A DNA stretch of 64,000 nt from Moritella dasanensis ArB 0140 (GCF_000276805.1 NZ_AKXQ01000009.1:123238-187237); one strand, 5' to 3'; numbered from the stretch's first letter, positions 52,705 to 61,606 are shown. The notes: generated from the letters alone by a model not told the origin. Numbers and translations are program-made.

Positions 52705-53568
52705 CTAACTTTCGTCGTCGGAGGTCGCACTGCCAAGTATGGATTTCATGTTGGTCGATTCAAATATTTTATCCGCACTCATCGGCACAAACCCTTGATA
52801 TAACGTCCCATCTTCTTGGTTAAAGCGTTGTGCAAACTCATAATAACAACTGCTTATCATTTGTTCACCAGCATCTTTGAAATCTACAACACAAGTATCT
52901 GCCATGGTTGCTGCTTGAATTAATAAATCTGATGGCGTGCCTTTAATAATGCCCCCAGCGTCATTCAGTTGATAACCTTGTTGTTGTAATAACGCCACAA
53001 CTTGTGATAACTCGGGGGTGTTTTGTAAGTGATTTACAAATAGGGTGAAATGGTTCGCTCGTAGCCCCCAGACCGATAGCCAAGCTGCGTATTCGGACTC
53101 TGCAGCTAAGGTTTGATAATCTGCATAGCTTGGCAATTGCCATAAGCGACCCGCACTTAATAATGGGCTAAGTCCCCGACTCGACTGTTCCAACAAAGGC
53201 GATTTCAATGTCGCTTTTGTCTGCTCGATAATGTCTTGGATAATGACCTGAGAGGGTGCGGATAAAGACGACCAACGCAGTTCGCTGATGAAGATCTTAG
53301 TCGGTGACTTGTCATGCACATAACAACGTGCATCCAACTTCTTCACATCAAACTGATAAGAATCAAGGTGTCGATAACCGAGGGCTAATACCTCATCTTC
53401 TAATATATCGATACCAATATGAGAGTCGGCGAAGGTGCGAAAAGCAACATGATCATTCACTAACGTTTCACCGCGACTTTCAAACAGCTGATGTATATCG
53501 ACAGCTTGCGGGCTAATGACACAATATTGCTGCCAGAGTTTAGTGAAGAATGCATCTAAAACAGGCAT
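52705..53568 (-). CDS. DUF1338-family 2-oxoadipate dioxygenase/decarboxylase-like protein
   Basis: 287-residue protein of the DUF1338/HglS family. The metal-binding and substrate residues expected from HglS are present: His40 and Arg44 in NDHVAFRT (spacing as H70/R74 of HglS, from memory), His173 in ANHFT, and Glu244 in CYYEFAQRF. HglS converts 2-oxoadipate to D-2-hydroxyglutarate with O2 and Fe(II). First gene of the lysine operon. It is much shorter than HglS (about 464 residues), a known small subgroup, so the activity needs confirmation. AGGAG precedes the ATG. Confidence 0.8.
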   Translation of the reverse strand: MPVLDAFFTKLWQQYCVISPQAVDIHQLFESRGETLVNDHVAFRTFADSHIGIDILEDEVLALGYRHLDSYQFDVKKLDARCYVHDKSPTKIFISELRWSSLSAPSQVIIQDIIEQTKATLKSPLLEQSSRGLSPLLSAGRLWQLPSYADYQTLAAESEYAAWLSVWGLRANHFTLFVNHLQNTPELSQVVALLQQQGYQLNDAGGIIKGTPSDLLIQAATMADTCVVDFKDAGEQMISSCYYEFAQRFNQEDGTLYQGFVPMSADKIFESTNMKSILGSATSDDES

Positions 53569-54109
53569 GGATTATCTCCTTAATTACATTACCGTTATCA
53601 GAGATGACTAATACTAAGATAGGTGATGAAGTAAGGTTTGGCTAGTGGTCATGCTTGCTGGTTTATAAGTCTGCGCCTGAAACTGCTGTATGTGGAACTA
53701 GCAAGGTAACATCACTTAGCTGACCGAAAACTACGATTATAATTAATTATAGAGTGTATAAAAAACAAGCATGGTGTTAACAACATCAACACCGCTAACA
53801 TTACAGAGTAATACAAACTCATAACTCTTCGCCTTTTATTATTATAACAATGTTTTACATTATGTTTTGATAAGATTATACCCATTAATGGGCATGAAAT
53901 ATACTAGTGAATATACGAGTATACTTATACAATTCAATATCCATCCCTTATATCCTCAGTATTTCATCTATAGTTTAAAATAAAACTAGTAATTTCACGT
54001 ATTGTCCTCACCAACTGAAATCCTTATTGTGTATTCATTCTGATCGAAAATACCCTTAGTGTTATCTACGCGTTGTAATTATTCTGACGCATCGTTTTTA
54101 GAGGTTGTT
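53569..54109. other. 540-bp intergenic region between lysine operon and lpxL-like gene
   Basis: AT-rich divergent gap holding the promoters of both units. I saw no ORF, repeat or convincing operator in it. Confidence 0.5.
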
Positions 54110-55036
54110 GTGATAAAAAAAGCTACATTTTCAAGTCACCTGTTTCATCCAAAATTTTGGTTACTCTGGTTTGGGGCCGGGTTGGCGCGCCTAACCCAAT
54201 TACTTCCTTTAGATAAGCAAATGAAGGTAGGGATTATCATTAGTCGTTTAGCTAAAAAACTTATTAGCCGTCGTATAGATATCGCAAAGCGCAATTTGGA
54301 GCTCTGTTTTCCGGATATGCCAAAGGCAGAACTAGCACAACTTCTTGAACGTAATGTTGATGAGATTGGTAAAGCGATCTTCGATATAATTAACGCTTGG
54401 TGGTGGTCTGACGAAAAAGTTCAGCAGCATATGACGATTAAAGGTCAAGAACATATAGAACATACGCTCAGCGAGGGTCATGGAGTGATCTTATTCGCCG
54501 TACACTGCTTACCTCTTGAAATGGGTGCCAGAATATTTGGTCAAATCCATCCTGGTGTCGGTGTTTATCGTCCGCATAATAATCCGGCAATGGAGTACTT
54601 ACAGGTAAAAGGTCGTCTTAGATCGAATAAAGCACTTGTACCTAAACGTGACCTTCGTCAAATGGTTCGTTGCCTTCGAAATACTGATGTTATTTGGTAT
54701 ACAGCAGATCAAGACTTCGGACGTTCAAGCGCAACCTTTATCCCTTTCTTTGCTATGCCCGATGCTGCAACAATCACAGGAGCAAGTACCCTCGCACGCC
54801 TTGGAAAGGCAAAAGTGTTACCATTTAGTGTCATTCGTAATGCCGATGATAAAGGTTATACTATTGAAATATTGCCGCCACTAGATAACTTTCCGAGCAA
54901 AGATGAAATTGCAGATGCCAAGCGAGGCAATGACATTATCGAACACATAATTAATAAAGATAGGACTCAATATATGTGGCTACACAGACGATTTAAGACT
55001 CGCCCGAATCAAGATTCGCCTTCAGTTTATAAATAG
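54110..55036 (+). CDS. lpxL: Lipid A late acyltransferase (LpxL/HtrB family)
   Basis: 308 residues from GTG 54110, with GAGG 5 nt upstream; the length and N-terminus (FHPKFWLLWFGAGLARL) match LpxL, unlike the longer ATG frame at 54059. The catalytic HX4E motif is HCLPLE, followed by GVYRPHNNPAMEYLQ and RLRSNK, and the C-terminus YMWLHRRFKTRP. It adds a secondary acyl chain to Kdo2-lipid IVA at the inner membrane. Which chain it selects is unknown. Monocistronic. Confidence 0.9.
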   Translation: MIKKATFSSHLFHPKFWLLWFGAGLARLTQLLPLDKQMKVGIIISRLAKKLISRRIDIAKRNLELCFPDMPKAELAQLLERNVDEIGKAIFDIINAWWWSDEKVQQHMTIKGQEHIEHTLSEGHGVILFAVHCLPLEMGARIFGQIHPGVGVYRPHNNPAMEYLQVKGRLRSNKALVPKRDLRQMVRCLRNTDVIWYTADQDFGRSSATFIPFFAMPDAATITGASTLARLGKAKVLPFSVIRNADDKGYTIEILPPLDNFPSKDEIADAKRGNDIIEHIINKDRTQYMWLHRRFKTRPNQDSPSVYK

Positions 55037-55181
55037 TGTAATACTTCAGTGAATTATCGCGACGAGATGGGATGTCTGAGAGCTATAAATAAACCGTTAA
55101 TATACAGTCTATTTAAGGTTTATATGACAAGGTATGAAATACTGGCTATGCCAACCTGAACCATGCAGCATAATAAGTACG

Positions 55182-55364
55182 CTATCTGATTGAGATGGGT
55201 AACGTCGAACCGTCGAGCGCAATAAAACCGGCTAAACTGACAGCAAATACGATCAAAGCGCTAACCCATTTAGGCTTATTCTGTCCAGTGTAATGCCAAA
55301 CGGAAAAGACAAACGAGATTATCATCACCATGATTAAAAGGTACATTAAAACCAAATTATTCAT
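55182..55364 (-). CDS. Small two-TM protein, hypothetical
   Basis: 60 residues with two hydrophobic helices (about 5-22 and 34-50) and an Ile/Arg C-terminus. AAGG lies upstream of the ATG. No family recognised. Convergent with the lpxL-like gene. Confidence 0.5.
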   Translation of the reverse strand: MNNLVLMYLLIMVMIISFVFSVWHYTGQNKPKWVSALIVFAVSLAGFIALDGSTLPISIR

Positions 55365-55430
55365 TACCTTGCCTTAAATCACGCTCACTGACTGTACTTA
55401 TCACTCTTCAATAGCATTTGTGCTCTACGA

Positions 55431-55877
55431 TCACATTTGAGTGTCAAAATAAGCCATGATCTCAGCCGTGGTCATTTCTTTTGTTTGATTTGCAAAGCAG
55501 TAATAACTCGGGCGCATATCACTAAAATACTGCATATCCATTTCCAGACCTTTTAAGTTTGGAAACAGACCGACGGGCATATTATATTCGCCGCTTGCTT
55601 TCAGTTTATAAAACAAGTGCGTCCCACATTCAACGCAGAAGCCACGAGACGCCCAAGCTGACGATTGATACATTTTGACGTTATCAGAACCTTCAATATG
55701 CACTTTAGTCCCGCACTGGACAGCAAAGAACGGTGCGCCACCCCAAGTGCGACAAGACTGACAATGACAGACAGTGAATTTAGGATTAATTTCCTCTGCA
55801 GTGATTTTAACCGCGCCACAAAGACAGCTTGTTGCTGCATTATTTATTTTACTTGTTTCTGAACGACTCATTTTCAT
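55431..55877 (-). CDS. GFA (glutathione-dependent formaldehyde-activating)-like zinc protein, copy 1
   Basis: 148-residue GFA-family protein. Zinc cysteines follow the family pattern: CLCGAVKITAEE, CHCQSCRTWGGAP and later VECGTHLFYK. These proteins bind Zn and often act with glutathione, although many members have no known activity. A second unrelated-in-detail GFA gene lies at 62644. The AGAG before ATG 55877 gives the start; an ATG two codons later is also possible. Confidence 0.88.
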   Translation of the reverse strand: MKMSRSETSKINNAATSCLCGAVKITAEEINPKFTVCHCQSCRTWGGAPFFAVQCGTKVHIEGSDNVKMYQSSAWASRGFCVECGTHLFYKLKASGEYNMPVGLFPNLKGLEMDMQYFSDMRPSYYCFANQTKEMTTAEIMAYFDTQM

Positions 55878-55899
55878 AACACTCTAAGTGAAGACATCA

Positions 55900-56256
55900 T
55901 TAATCTGTCATACGCGGAAGTTTGTCACCTTCAACAAGATGAATATTGGTAGAATAGTAAGCAGGGCTATATTCAATCGTGAGCGAAAAGTACAAACTTT
56001 GCTTAAGATTTAGTTTTATTGCATGTTCAATTTGGTCACTTAGCTTATGCGTAAATGCATCATCTCGGTGCGGTTTCGTTAATAAAGAGACTGTAACTAA
56101 CATATGCGGGTATTTATATTGAGAACAAGGATATGCTCTTGATTTACATTCACCGGCACCGCTATCATTTTCAGTAATAATACCTTCTATTACATTAAAA
56201 ATCGTGTCTGTATCTATATCTAGGTTATCGGTATATTTGATTTCCACATGCGGCAT
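55900..56256 (-). CDS. 5-carboxymethyl-2-hydroxymuconate isomerase-like protein (HpaF family)
   Basis: 118-residue protein of the CHMI/HpaF tautomerase group: starts at the catalytic Pro1 after Met removal (PHVEIKYTDNL), with VSLLTKPHRDDAFTHKLSDQ. Normally works in homoprotocatechuate degradation, but no hpa genes are here, so this is probably an orphan or promiscuous tautomerase. Confidence 0.82.
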   Translation of the reverse strand: MPHVEIKYTDNLDIDTDTIFNVIEGIITENDSGAGECKSRAYPCSQYKYPHMLVTVSLLTKPHRDDAFTHKLSDQIEHAIKLNLKQSLYFSLTIEYSPAYYSTNIHLVEGDKLPRMTD

Positions 56257-56379
56257 GTCAGTATATTCCTTTGCGTAAACACGCTGTTAAATTCAATTAG
56301 TCCACTACAGTTGCAGTACGTTCATTGGCTTGAGTAGAGAGGTGACCAATTTAAATGGTCACCTTGCTTATAGCCAAGT

Positions 56380-56817
56380 TTATTCACCCCAGAATTTCCA
56401 CCATTTTTTCCCGGTTTCGCTCGCGTTTTTACCTTTCAGTGAGTCTTTATCAAGACTTGCTTGTTCTTGACTCAATTTCTTATCTTTTTGTTTTTCAATG
56501 CCTTTTACTTTATCTTCACGATCTTTCTTTTCTTTTTTTATGTTGGTACTTTTTTGTTCATCATCTTTTATCTGCATGACTTCTTTTTGCTTTTCACTCC
56601 CCTTCACTTTCTCTATACGATCTTCCTTGTCTTTCTTGTCCTTTTTTATTTTTGTACTTTCTTGTTCGTCATCTTTTGCTTGCATCGCTGATTTATGTGC
56701 TTCTTTTTGCTCTGAGGTCGGTTTCCCATTACCGGCCCACTCCGGTTTATCGGCGAAGACAGGTGGGGCTAACGCTACAGCGAATAGTGATACTAACAAT
56801 TTTATTTTCATTTTCAT
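56380..56817 (-). CDS. Secreted highly charged Lys/Glu-rich protein with internal repeat
   Basis: 145 residues. Signal peptide at the N-terminus (cleavage after FA near residue 22), then DKPEWAGNGKP, then two imperfect copies of a 35-37 residue charged unit (MQAKDDEQESTKIKKDKKDK and MQIKDDEQKSTNIKKEKKDR at their starts), and an aromatic tail KKWWKFWGE. The repeat predicts a long charged helix or coiled coil. No family recognised; similar PEWAGNGKP starts occur in exported proteins of related genera, by memory only. Confidence 0.65.
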   Translation of the reverse strand: MKMKIKLLVSLFAVALAPPVFADKPEWAGNGKPTSEQKEAHKSAMQAKDDEQESTKIKKDKKDKEDRIEKVKGSEKQKEVMQIKDDEQKSTNIKKEKKDREDKVKGIEKQKDKKLSQEQASLDKDSLKGKNASETGKKWWKFWGE

Positions 56818-56889
56818 AAATAGAACTCCGTGTTAGTTAATAATTTAACGTCACAACAAATCGTGCAAGCACTGATATTAAGAAACTGA

Positions 56890-57360
56890 TTACTTGGATA
56901 CAGCGGCGGTGCTTAATTTACTGAGTACGGTTGAAATCTTACTGATGACTTTATCGCAACCTTGGATATGATGTCGCACTTTAATGTATTCGGGATTGTT
57001 GTATGAAAGCCAAACCTTGTGCTGTGAGTCTTCACTAATGAGCACCTTCTGCGGTAAATCGATTGCCACACTTTGAGCACACTGCATTAACGGCGTGCCT
57101 ATTTTAGGATTACCAAAAATAATGACTTCTGTAGGTCTAAGTTTCAAGTTCACACCAGCGGCATTCTGTTGGTGATCAATCCGAGCAAACAAGGTTAAGC
57201 CTTTACCTTTAATTATGGATTCAAACCTATCTGCAGTTTCTTTGACCGAGTAGTGACTCTGAAGTGAGATCAGGCTTTCCGGTTTAATCGGACTTTGTTC
57301 AGCAATGGCATAAGAAGACGCAACCAAGGCAAAAACGACAAAGGACATATTTCGAATCAT
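56890..57360 (-). CDS. DUF302-domain periplasmic protein
   Basis: 156 residues with an N-terminal signal peptide (cleavage near AIA) and the DUF302 core: YSVKETADRFESIIKGKGLTLFARI, LRPTEVIIFGNPKIGTPLM, and VWLSYNNPEYIKVRHH. DUF302 proteins are small alpha/beta folds of unknown function. A 7-bp repeat follows its start region at 57388-57418. Confidence 0.88.
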   Translation of the reverse strand: MIRNMSFVVFALVASSYAIAEQSPIKPESLISLQSHYSVKETADRFESIIKGKGLTLFARIDHQQNAAGVNLKLRPTEVIIFGNPKIGTPLMQCAQSVAIDLPQKVLISEDSQHKVWLSYNNPEYIKVRHHIQGCDKVISKISTVLSKLSTAAVSK

Positions 57361-57387
57361 AAATTTACCTATTTGTTATATTTTATA

Positions 57388-57418
57388 GATGAAAGTTGAT
57401 AGTTGATAGTTGATAGTT
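57388..57418. repeat. 7-bp tandem repeat (GTTGATA), about four copies
   Basis: AGTTGATAGTTGATAGTTGA-type array between the DUF302 gene start and the HIT gene. Confidence 0.7.
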
Positions 57419-57568
57419 GGCGAGATACATCAATAAACGCCTCGCTGTTAAGTATATGTCTATTATCTAAAAATATGATCTGATAAATGAAATGTTAAGC
57501 GAATGACCGTAAAGCTGGATGCGTCAATCGCGTCATCAGTCATACCTTGGAAACCCCATTGATGAGGG

Positions 57569-58006
57569 CTAAACATATTCAATACATGAAATTATTTTAG
57601 AAGCCATCATTTTTAGGTCATCAGGGTTGGCAAGTTCAAGCGCATGCCCTTTTATACTACTTGCATCAAATATTGAACCTGGCAACACGTGAAAATGAAA
57701 GTGAGGCACTGTTTGGCCTGCCTTTGCACCGTTATGTTGAAATACAGTAGAACCATCGAACCCAACTGCTTTTTCAATAGCTGAAGCAATTAATTTAACT
57801 GTACGCATACAAGCCAAAGCAGCTTCATCAGTAAGATCATATATCGTCACTGCAGATTCCTTTGGAATGATCAATGTATGCCCAGCCATTTGCGGCATTA
57901 TATCCATAAAAGCCAACGTATATTCGTCTTCGTAGACTTTTATGCAGGGAAGCTCATTTTTTAAAATTTTCGCGAAAATATTGTTGTTGTCATACTCAGT
58001 ATTCAT
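57569..58006 (-). CDS. HIT-family nucleotide hydrolase
   Basis: 145 residues from ATG 58006, which has AAGGAG upstream. The histidine triad HFHFHVLP is intact, and GHTLIIPKESAVTIYDL marks the dimer face. Family members hydrolyse nucleotide phosphoramidates or dinucleotides in the cytoplasm. The frame extends 30 codons further upstream without stop, into a patch of higher GC that differs from the surroundings. Confidence 0.9.
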   Translation of the reverse strand: MNTEYDNNNIFAKILKNELPCIKVYEDEYTLAFMDIMPQMAGHTLIIPKESAVTIYDLTDEAALACMRTVKLIASAIEKAVGFDGSTVFQHNGAKAGQTVPHFHFHVLPGSIFDASSIKGHALELANPDDLKMMASKIISCIEYV

Positions 58007-58138
58007 ACCTTTCTCCTTGGTTAAAAAATCCTTAACACCCGCCCAGCGGCAAATTCCCCCTCCAATACCGACACCCACAAGATACCATGGAGTCATTGCG
58101 GGATCAGGTGCCGTCTACACGACACCGTTACTTATATG

Positions 58139-58489
58139 TTATCCGTGAGCGTGACCTAAACCAACGGCCCACGAATCACACCAGCCGCCATATTGTTCCA
58201 TTTGGCTTGTTACCGTTTTCTGAGTCGTCACAATGAATTCGTGATCAATTTTGCTTACGACATAAAACTGCACATGACCGAACAGGTCTCCATTGTTTAT
58301 ATCGTCTTCTTCTGGTTCGATCATTTCACAATTTGGATATAGCTTTTGTATTGCTTCTTTTTCATTATCAGTAAGAGGCCAATGTTTAAAGTCTATATTA
58401 AATTCAACTTCGGTTTCATTATCAAAGTTAAAACCATTTTCTTCTAGACTGCGCATTACATCGCCGTCAATATCGTTTGGAAAGTTCAT
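58139..58489 (-). CDS. RraB-like protein, copy 1
   Basis: 116 residues from ATG 58489, chosen because GAGG precedes it at normal distance and the copy at 62217 starts the same way. The sequence MNFPNDIDGDVMRSLEENGF then VEFNIDFKHWPLTDNEKEAI and a C-terminal GGWCDSWAVGL matches RraB, the RNase E inhibitor superfamily (regulator of ribonuclease activity B). Whether it inhibits RNase E is not known. A paralogue at 62217-62567 is nearly identical. Confidence 0.82.
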   Translation of the reverse strand: MNFPNDIDGDVMRSLEENGFNFDNETEVEFNIDFKHWPLTDNEKEAIQKLYPNCEMIEPEEDDINNGDLFGHVQFYVVSKIDHEFIVTTQKTVTSQMEQYGGWCDSWAVGLGHAHG

Positions 58490-58601
58490 TGTATTCCTCA
58501 TGTTCACACCACGCAGCAAACAGCAACGCTAGGTTTGGTTATATTATTATAATGTGTATTTTAGCAACAAAAGTGCGCCTGCGTTCATTACCCGTTAGCA
58601 G

Positions 58602-58636
58602 CCGACTATTAAATCTCTGATTCGAACGAAGCCGCT
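58602..58636. other. attC-like half-site (degenerate)
   Basis: Starting from CCGACT, the segment aligns gap by gap with the end of the site at 63966-63997: both contain GAACGAAGCCGCT exactly, with conserved CTCT and AA positions before it. The other half of an attC is not recognisable here, so this looks like a decayed site. It lies between the EamA gene and RraB copy 1. Confidence 0.35.
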
Positions 58637-58645
58637 GCCCGGTTT

Positions 58646-59539
58646 TTATTTCGACTTATTGAGAGTGAAATAATATTTACCTAAAATCACCATTAATATA
58701 CCACCAAGGACAATGGCAGTTGAAATAATTAAGCGAGTTGTAATGGTTTCAGACACAAACATAACCCCGCCCAGTGCTGCAATCACTGGAACAGACAATT
58801 GAATAACAGCTGCTTGTGTTGAGGATAAGCTGGTAAGCGCGATATACCATATTGTATAACCGACTCCAGATGTTATAGCACCTGATAACAACGCTAACAT
58901 AATCCCTTCTGATGAATAATTTAGATTATGCAGAGTAAAAACGACTAATAACACCACAAAAGGAATTGTTCTTAAAAAGTTATAAGTCGTATCCATCAAC
59001 GGATTTTTGGAACTACGCCCTTTTAATGTATAAACCCCCCATGCAACCCCAGAAACAGTCATTAACAGCAGTCCGTTAATTGAAGGTGTGGTAACACTCG
59101 GCAGGACTAGATAAATAAACCCAGTAAAAGCAACGATAACACCAGCCCACTCGCTAATATGCAATCGCGTACCAGACATAAGCGACAGCAATATCATGGT
59201 AATTTGCACTGCGCCAAAGAGAATAAGAGCACCGGTACCAGTATCAACAGAAAGGTAAGCATATGAAAATGTAATAGCATAAAGGAACAACATAAGCCCA
59301 GCAGTCCAACTGCCTTTAGATGACACACCTTTATGACGTCCTTTCATGCTTAAAATAATGGACAGGACAAGAGCGCCTGACAACAATCTAATTATCGTAA
59401 AGCTTGATGCATCAATAGCACCACTGCCCAAGGCTAAACGGCATAGTACCGAGTTAGCTGCAAATGCAATTAACGCTAAACCGGTAAGTAAACTTGTTTT
59501 TAATAAAGATTTATTGGTCATATATATCAGTTCACGCAT
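58646..59539 (-). CDS. EamA-family (DMT) transporter, copy 2
   Basis: About 297 residues (start 59539, or ATG 59521 six codons later; neither has a clear RBS). Ten TMs with the two EamA repeats and the LNYSSEGIMLALLSGAITSG loop. Exporter of an unknown metabolite. Unlike the 1.6 kb DMT gene it has no divergent regulator. Confidence 0.85.
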   Translation of the reverse strand: MRELIYMTNKSLLKTSLLTGLALIAFAANSVLCRLALGSGAIDASSFTIIRLLSGALVLSIILSMKGRHKGVSSKGSWTAGLMLFLYAITFSYAYLSVDTGTGALILFGAVQITMILLSLMSGTRLHISEWAGVIVAFTGFIYLVLPSVTTPSINGLLLMTVSGVAWGVYTLKGRSSKNPLMDTTYNFLRTIPFVVLLVVFTLHNLNYSSEGIMLALLSGAITSGVGYTIWYIALTSLSSTQAAVIQLSVPVIAALGGVMFVSETITTRLIISTAIVLGGILMVILGKYYFTLNKSK

Positions 59540-59564
59540 ACTGTAAAAACATTAACGATCTAAA

Positions 59565-59645
59565 TTTTGAGTGAAGAGTAAGTATCAATTACTCATACCT
59601 TACTCTTCATTAGTCATATCTTACTCTTCATTAATCATAATTTAT
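59565..59645. repeat. Direct repeats of a 20-bp unit
   Basis: CTTACTCTTCATTAGTCAT and CTTACTCTTCATTAATCAT are consecutive, and GAGTGAAGAGTAAG just before is partly the reverse complement, so hairpins can also form. Position: between the EamA gene and the PEBP gene. Confidence 0.6.
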
Positions 59646-59649
59646 TTAG

Positions 59650-60207
59650 CTAATCACGTTTGTACAAGGCTTCAATGGTACTTGATTCGATGGTATTTCC
59701 ATTTATCATGTAGCCCGCCAACGCACCAGAAGCATCTTCAGGTAACTCAAGTCTCTCGACAGAAAGTGCGTGTACCGTAAAGCGATAGTGATGTATACCA
59801 TGACCTTCTGGCGGGCATACGCCACCAAAACCACGGCTGCCGTAATCATTTTTTATTTGTGTACTACCTACAGGTGCACGATTAGTTTTAGTACCCCCTG
59901 CGCCAGCCGGTATTTCCATCACTGTCATCGGTATGTTTACAATTTGCCAATGCCACCAACCACTGCCAGTAGGTGCATCGGGATCATAAGCGGTAATAGC
60001 AAAGCTTTTTGTTCCTTTCGGTGCGTTCACCCATGCAAGCTGTGGCGATACATCTCCGCCTGAACAACCAAATCCATTAAATTCCTGTGTTTTAGACATA
60101 TATTGCCCTTGAGCAATGTCTTCGCTCGATAATGTAAAAGAACCTGCAAATACAGATGCAGAAACACTGAGCGATAAAACAGATAGAAGCTTAAGTGTAT
60201 GGCGCAT
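59650..60207 (-). CDS. Periplasmic PEBP (YbhB/YbcL) family protein
   Basis: 185 residues with a signal peptide (cleavage after FA, near 22), as in secreted YbcL (about 183). The phosphatidylethanolamine-binding core is intact: YDPDAPTGSGWWHWQIVNIP, GFGGVCPPEGHGIHHYRF. Binds small phospholipid-like or anionic ligands in the periplasm; function unclear. AAGGA is 6 nt before the ATG. Confidence 0.9.
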   Translation of the reverse strand: MRHTLKLLSVLSLSVSASVFAGSFTLSSEDIAQGQYMSKTQEFNGFGCSGGDVSPQLAWVNAPKGTKSFAITAYDPDAPTGSGWWHWQIVNIPMTVMEIPAGAGGTKTNRAPVGSTQIKNDYGSRGFGGVCPPEGHGIHHYRFTVHALSVERLELPEDASGALAGYMINGNTIESSTIEALYKRD

Positions 60208-60295
60208 AATAATCCTTATTCGTATGTTTGATTGAAACCATATATTAGTCTTTTACTTGCACTCTCTATAGCCTAAAAACAGTCACATTTTCGCC

Positions 60296-61102
60296 CTAAT
60301 CCGCCATTCTAGTTTTTCTCAGTTCTGAGGGTGTTAATCCAAACCGACCCTTAAAACGATCTGAAAATCGAGATTGAGAGTGGTAACCACACTTTTCAGC
60401 AATCAGAACAATTGAATCACGCGTGGTTTGTAACAAGTGCAAACCGAGACCAAGTCTTGCTTGATCCTTAATCTCTTGCACACTTGTGCCTTCTGCTTTT
60501 AGTTTTCGACGTAACGTCGATTCACTCATAGCCAACTGCGTACAAATATCTTTGATGGATAATTGATAACAATTTTTCTCGCTGAACATGTCATGCAGCC
60601 GATGCGCTATTTTAGGATTACCGAGCATAGATAAAATATCGTAATGCCCCATGTGACACAACAGTTCTATGATTTCTCTTTTTCGTAACGACCATAACTG
60701 TTTTGGTGCCCACTGCGCGCTTTCAACAAATTGCTGTAAACATTTATCTAACGTGGAAGTTACTTTACCAATACAATAATCTTGTTTATTTATCGCATTG
60801 GTTTGAAGGCCATTAAAATCTTGATAATCAAACTCGATTAACAGTGCACAATAAGCTTTATCTTTTGGTATGTTGCGGATATTGATGGCTGGACGATGGG
60901 ATAAAAAAATGAAATCGCCAGCGTGGCAGACCAATTCGTTATCCTTACCGAGTGTTTTATTTCCGCTAAGCACAACCATCAATAACGGTTTAACAATAGG
61001 GACATTAAGCAGGTTTTGCTCTTTGAATGAGGAATACACAGCAAATGGCAGGTCGTTATTTTCGTTTATTGTATTTTCAATTACGCTAAGAAGGTTGACC
61101 AT
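60296..61102 (-). CDS. AraC-family regulator
   Basis: 268 residues. The C-terminal double HTH (LSIKDICTQLAMSESTLRRKL, VLIAEKCGYHSQSRFSDRFKGR) is preceded by a cupin-like sensor. AGGA is 6 nt before the ATG. Divergent targets are not obvious; it may regulate the adjacent PEBP gene. Confidence 0.85.
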   Translation of the reverse strand: MVNLLSVIENTINENNDLPFAVYSSFKEQNLLNVPIVKPLLMVVLSGNKTLGKDNELVCHAGDFIFLSHRPAINIRNIPKDKAYCALLIEFDYQDFNGLQTNAINKQDYCIGKVTSTLDKCLQQFVESAQWAPKQLWSLRKREIIELLCHMGHYDILSMLGNPKIAHRLHDMFSEKNCYQLSIKDICTQLAMSESTLRRKLKAEGTSVQEIKDQARLGLGLHLLQTTRDSIVLIAEKCGYHSQSRFSDRFKGRFGLTPSELRKTRMAD

Positions 61103-61135
61103 AATTTCCTATAGATACAAAACCGAGTGGCTTTA

Positions 61136-61606
61136 TTATGCGATGTTACCCTGCATTATATATTGAGGACCAGCGGCGCCACCAAGGTATTTTTCACCCG
61201 TATCGACAAAACCGCCTTTTTCATAGCAAGCTCGAGCACCAGGGTTTTGACAATTAACCGTCAGGTAAATAGCGCGATAAGATGAATAGTTTTGTTTTAG
61301 ATAGGGAAACAAAGCTTTCACAGATGCTGTGCCCAATCCTTTTCCTTGCTGGTTCTGGTCAATCACAAACGCCCTTAAGCCGAGTCCATTTTGAACATCA
61401 AATTCATCGCCTATTGAGTACATAACGTCTATTTTGAAAAAACCGATGACCTCATGCTCAGATTTAATCACGTGAAGATGAATCGACTCACTATCATCTG
61501 CAAGGAACTCTTTTGCGCTACCTGCAAACTTAGTCTGCTGTTCGGCTAAAGTAACGTTAAGCACATCTTCTGCTGTCGAACTTGTCAATTTTTCAATGGT
61601 AACCAT
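61136..61606 (-). CDS. GNAT-family acetyltransferase
   Basis: 156 residues. The acetyl-CoA motif is RAFVIDQNQQGKGLGTASV, and CQNPGARACYEKGGFVDTGE is the typical C-terminal end. GGAGG lies 4-5 nt before the ATG. Substrate unknown. Confidence 0.88.
   Translation of the reverse strand: MVTIEKLTSSTAEDVLNVTLAEQQTKFAGSAKEFLADDSESIHLHVIKSEHEVIGFFKIDVMYSIGDEFDVQNGLGLRAFVIDQNQQGKGLGTASVKALFPYLKQNYSSYRAIYLTVNCQNPGARACYEKGGFVDTGEKYLGGAAGPQYIMQGNIA

Noticed and set aside
57361..58138. attC-like sequence around the HIT gene
   Set aside because: A loose GGGCGGGTGTTAAGG resemblance to a Vibrio VCR end was seen, but no matching complementary half or proper core.
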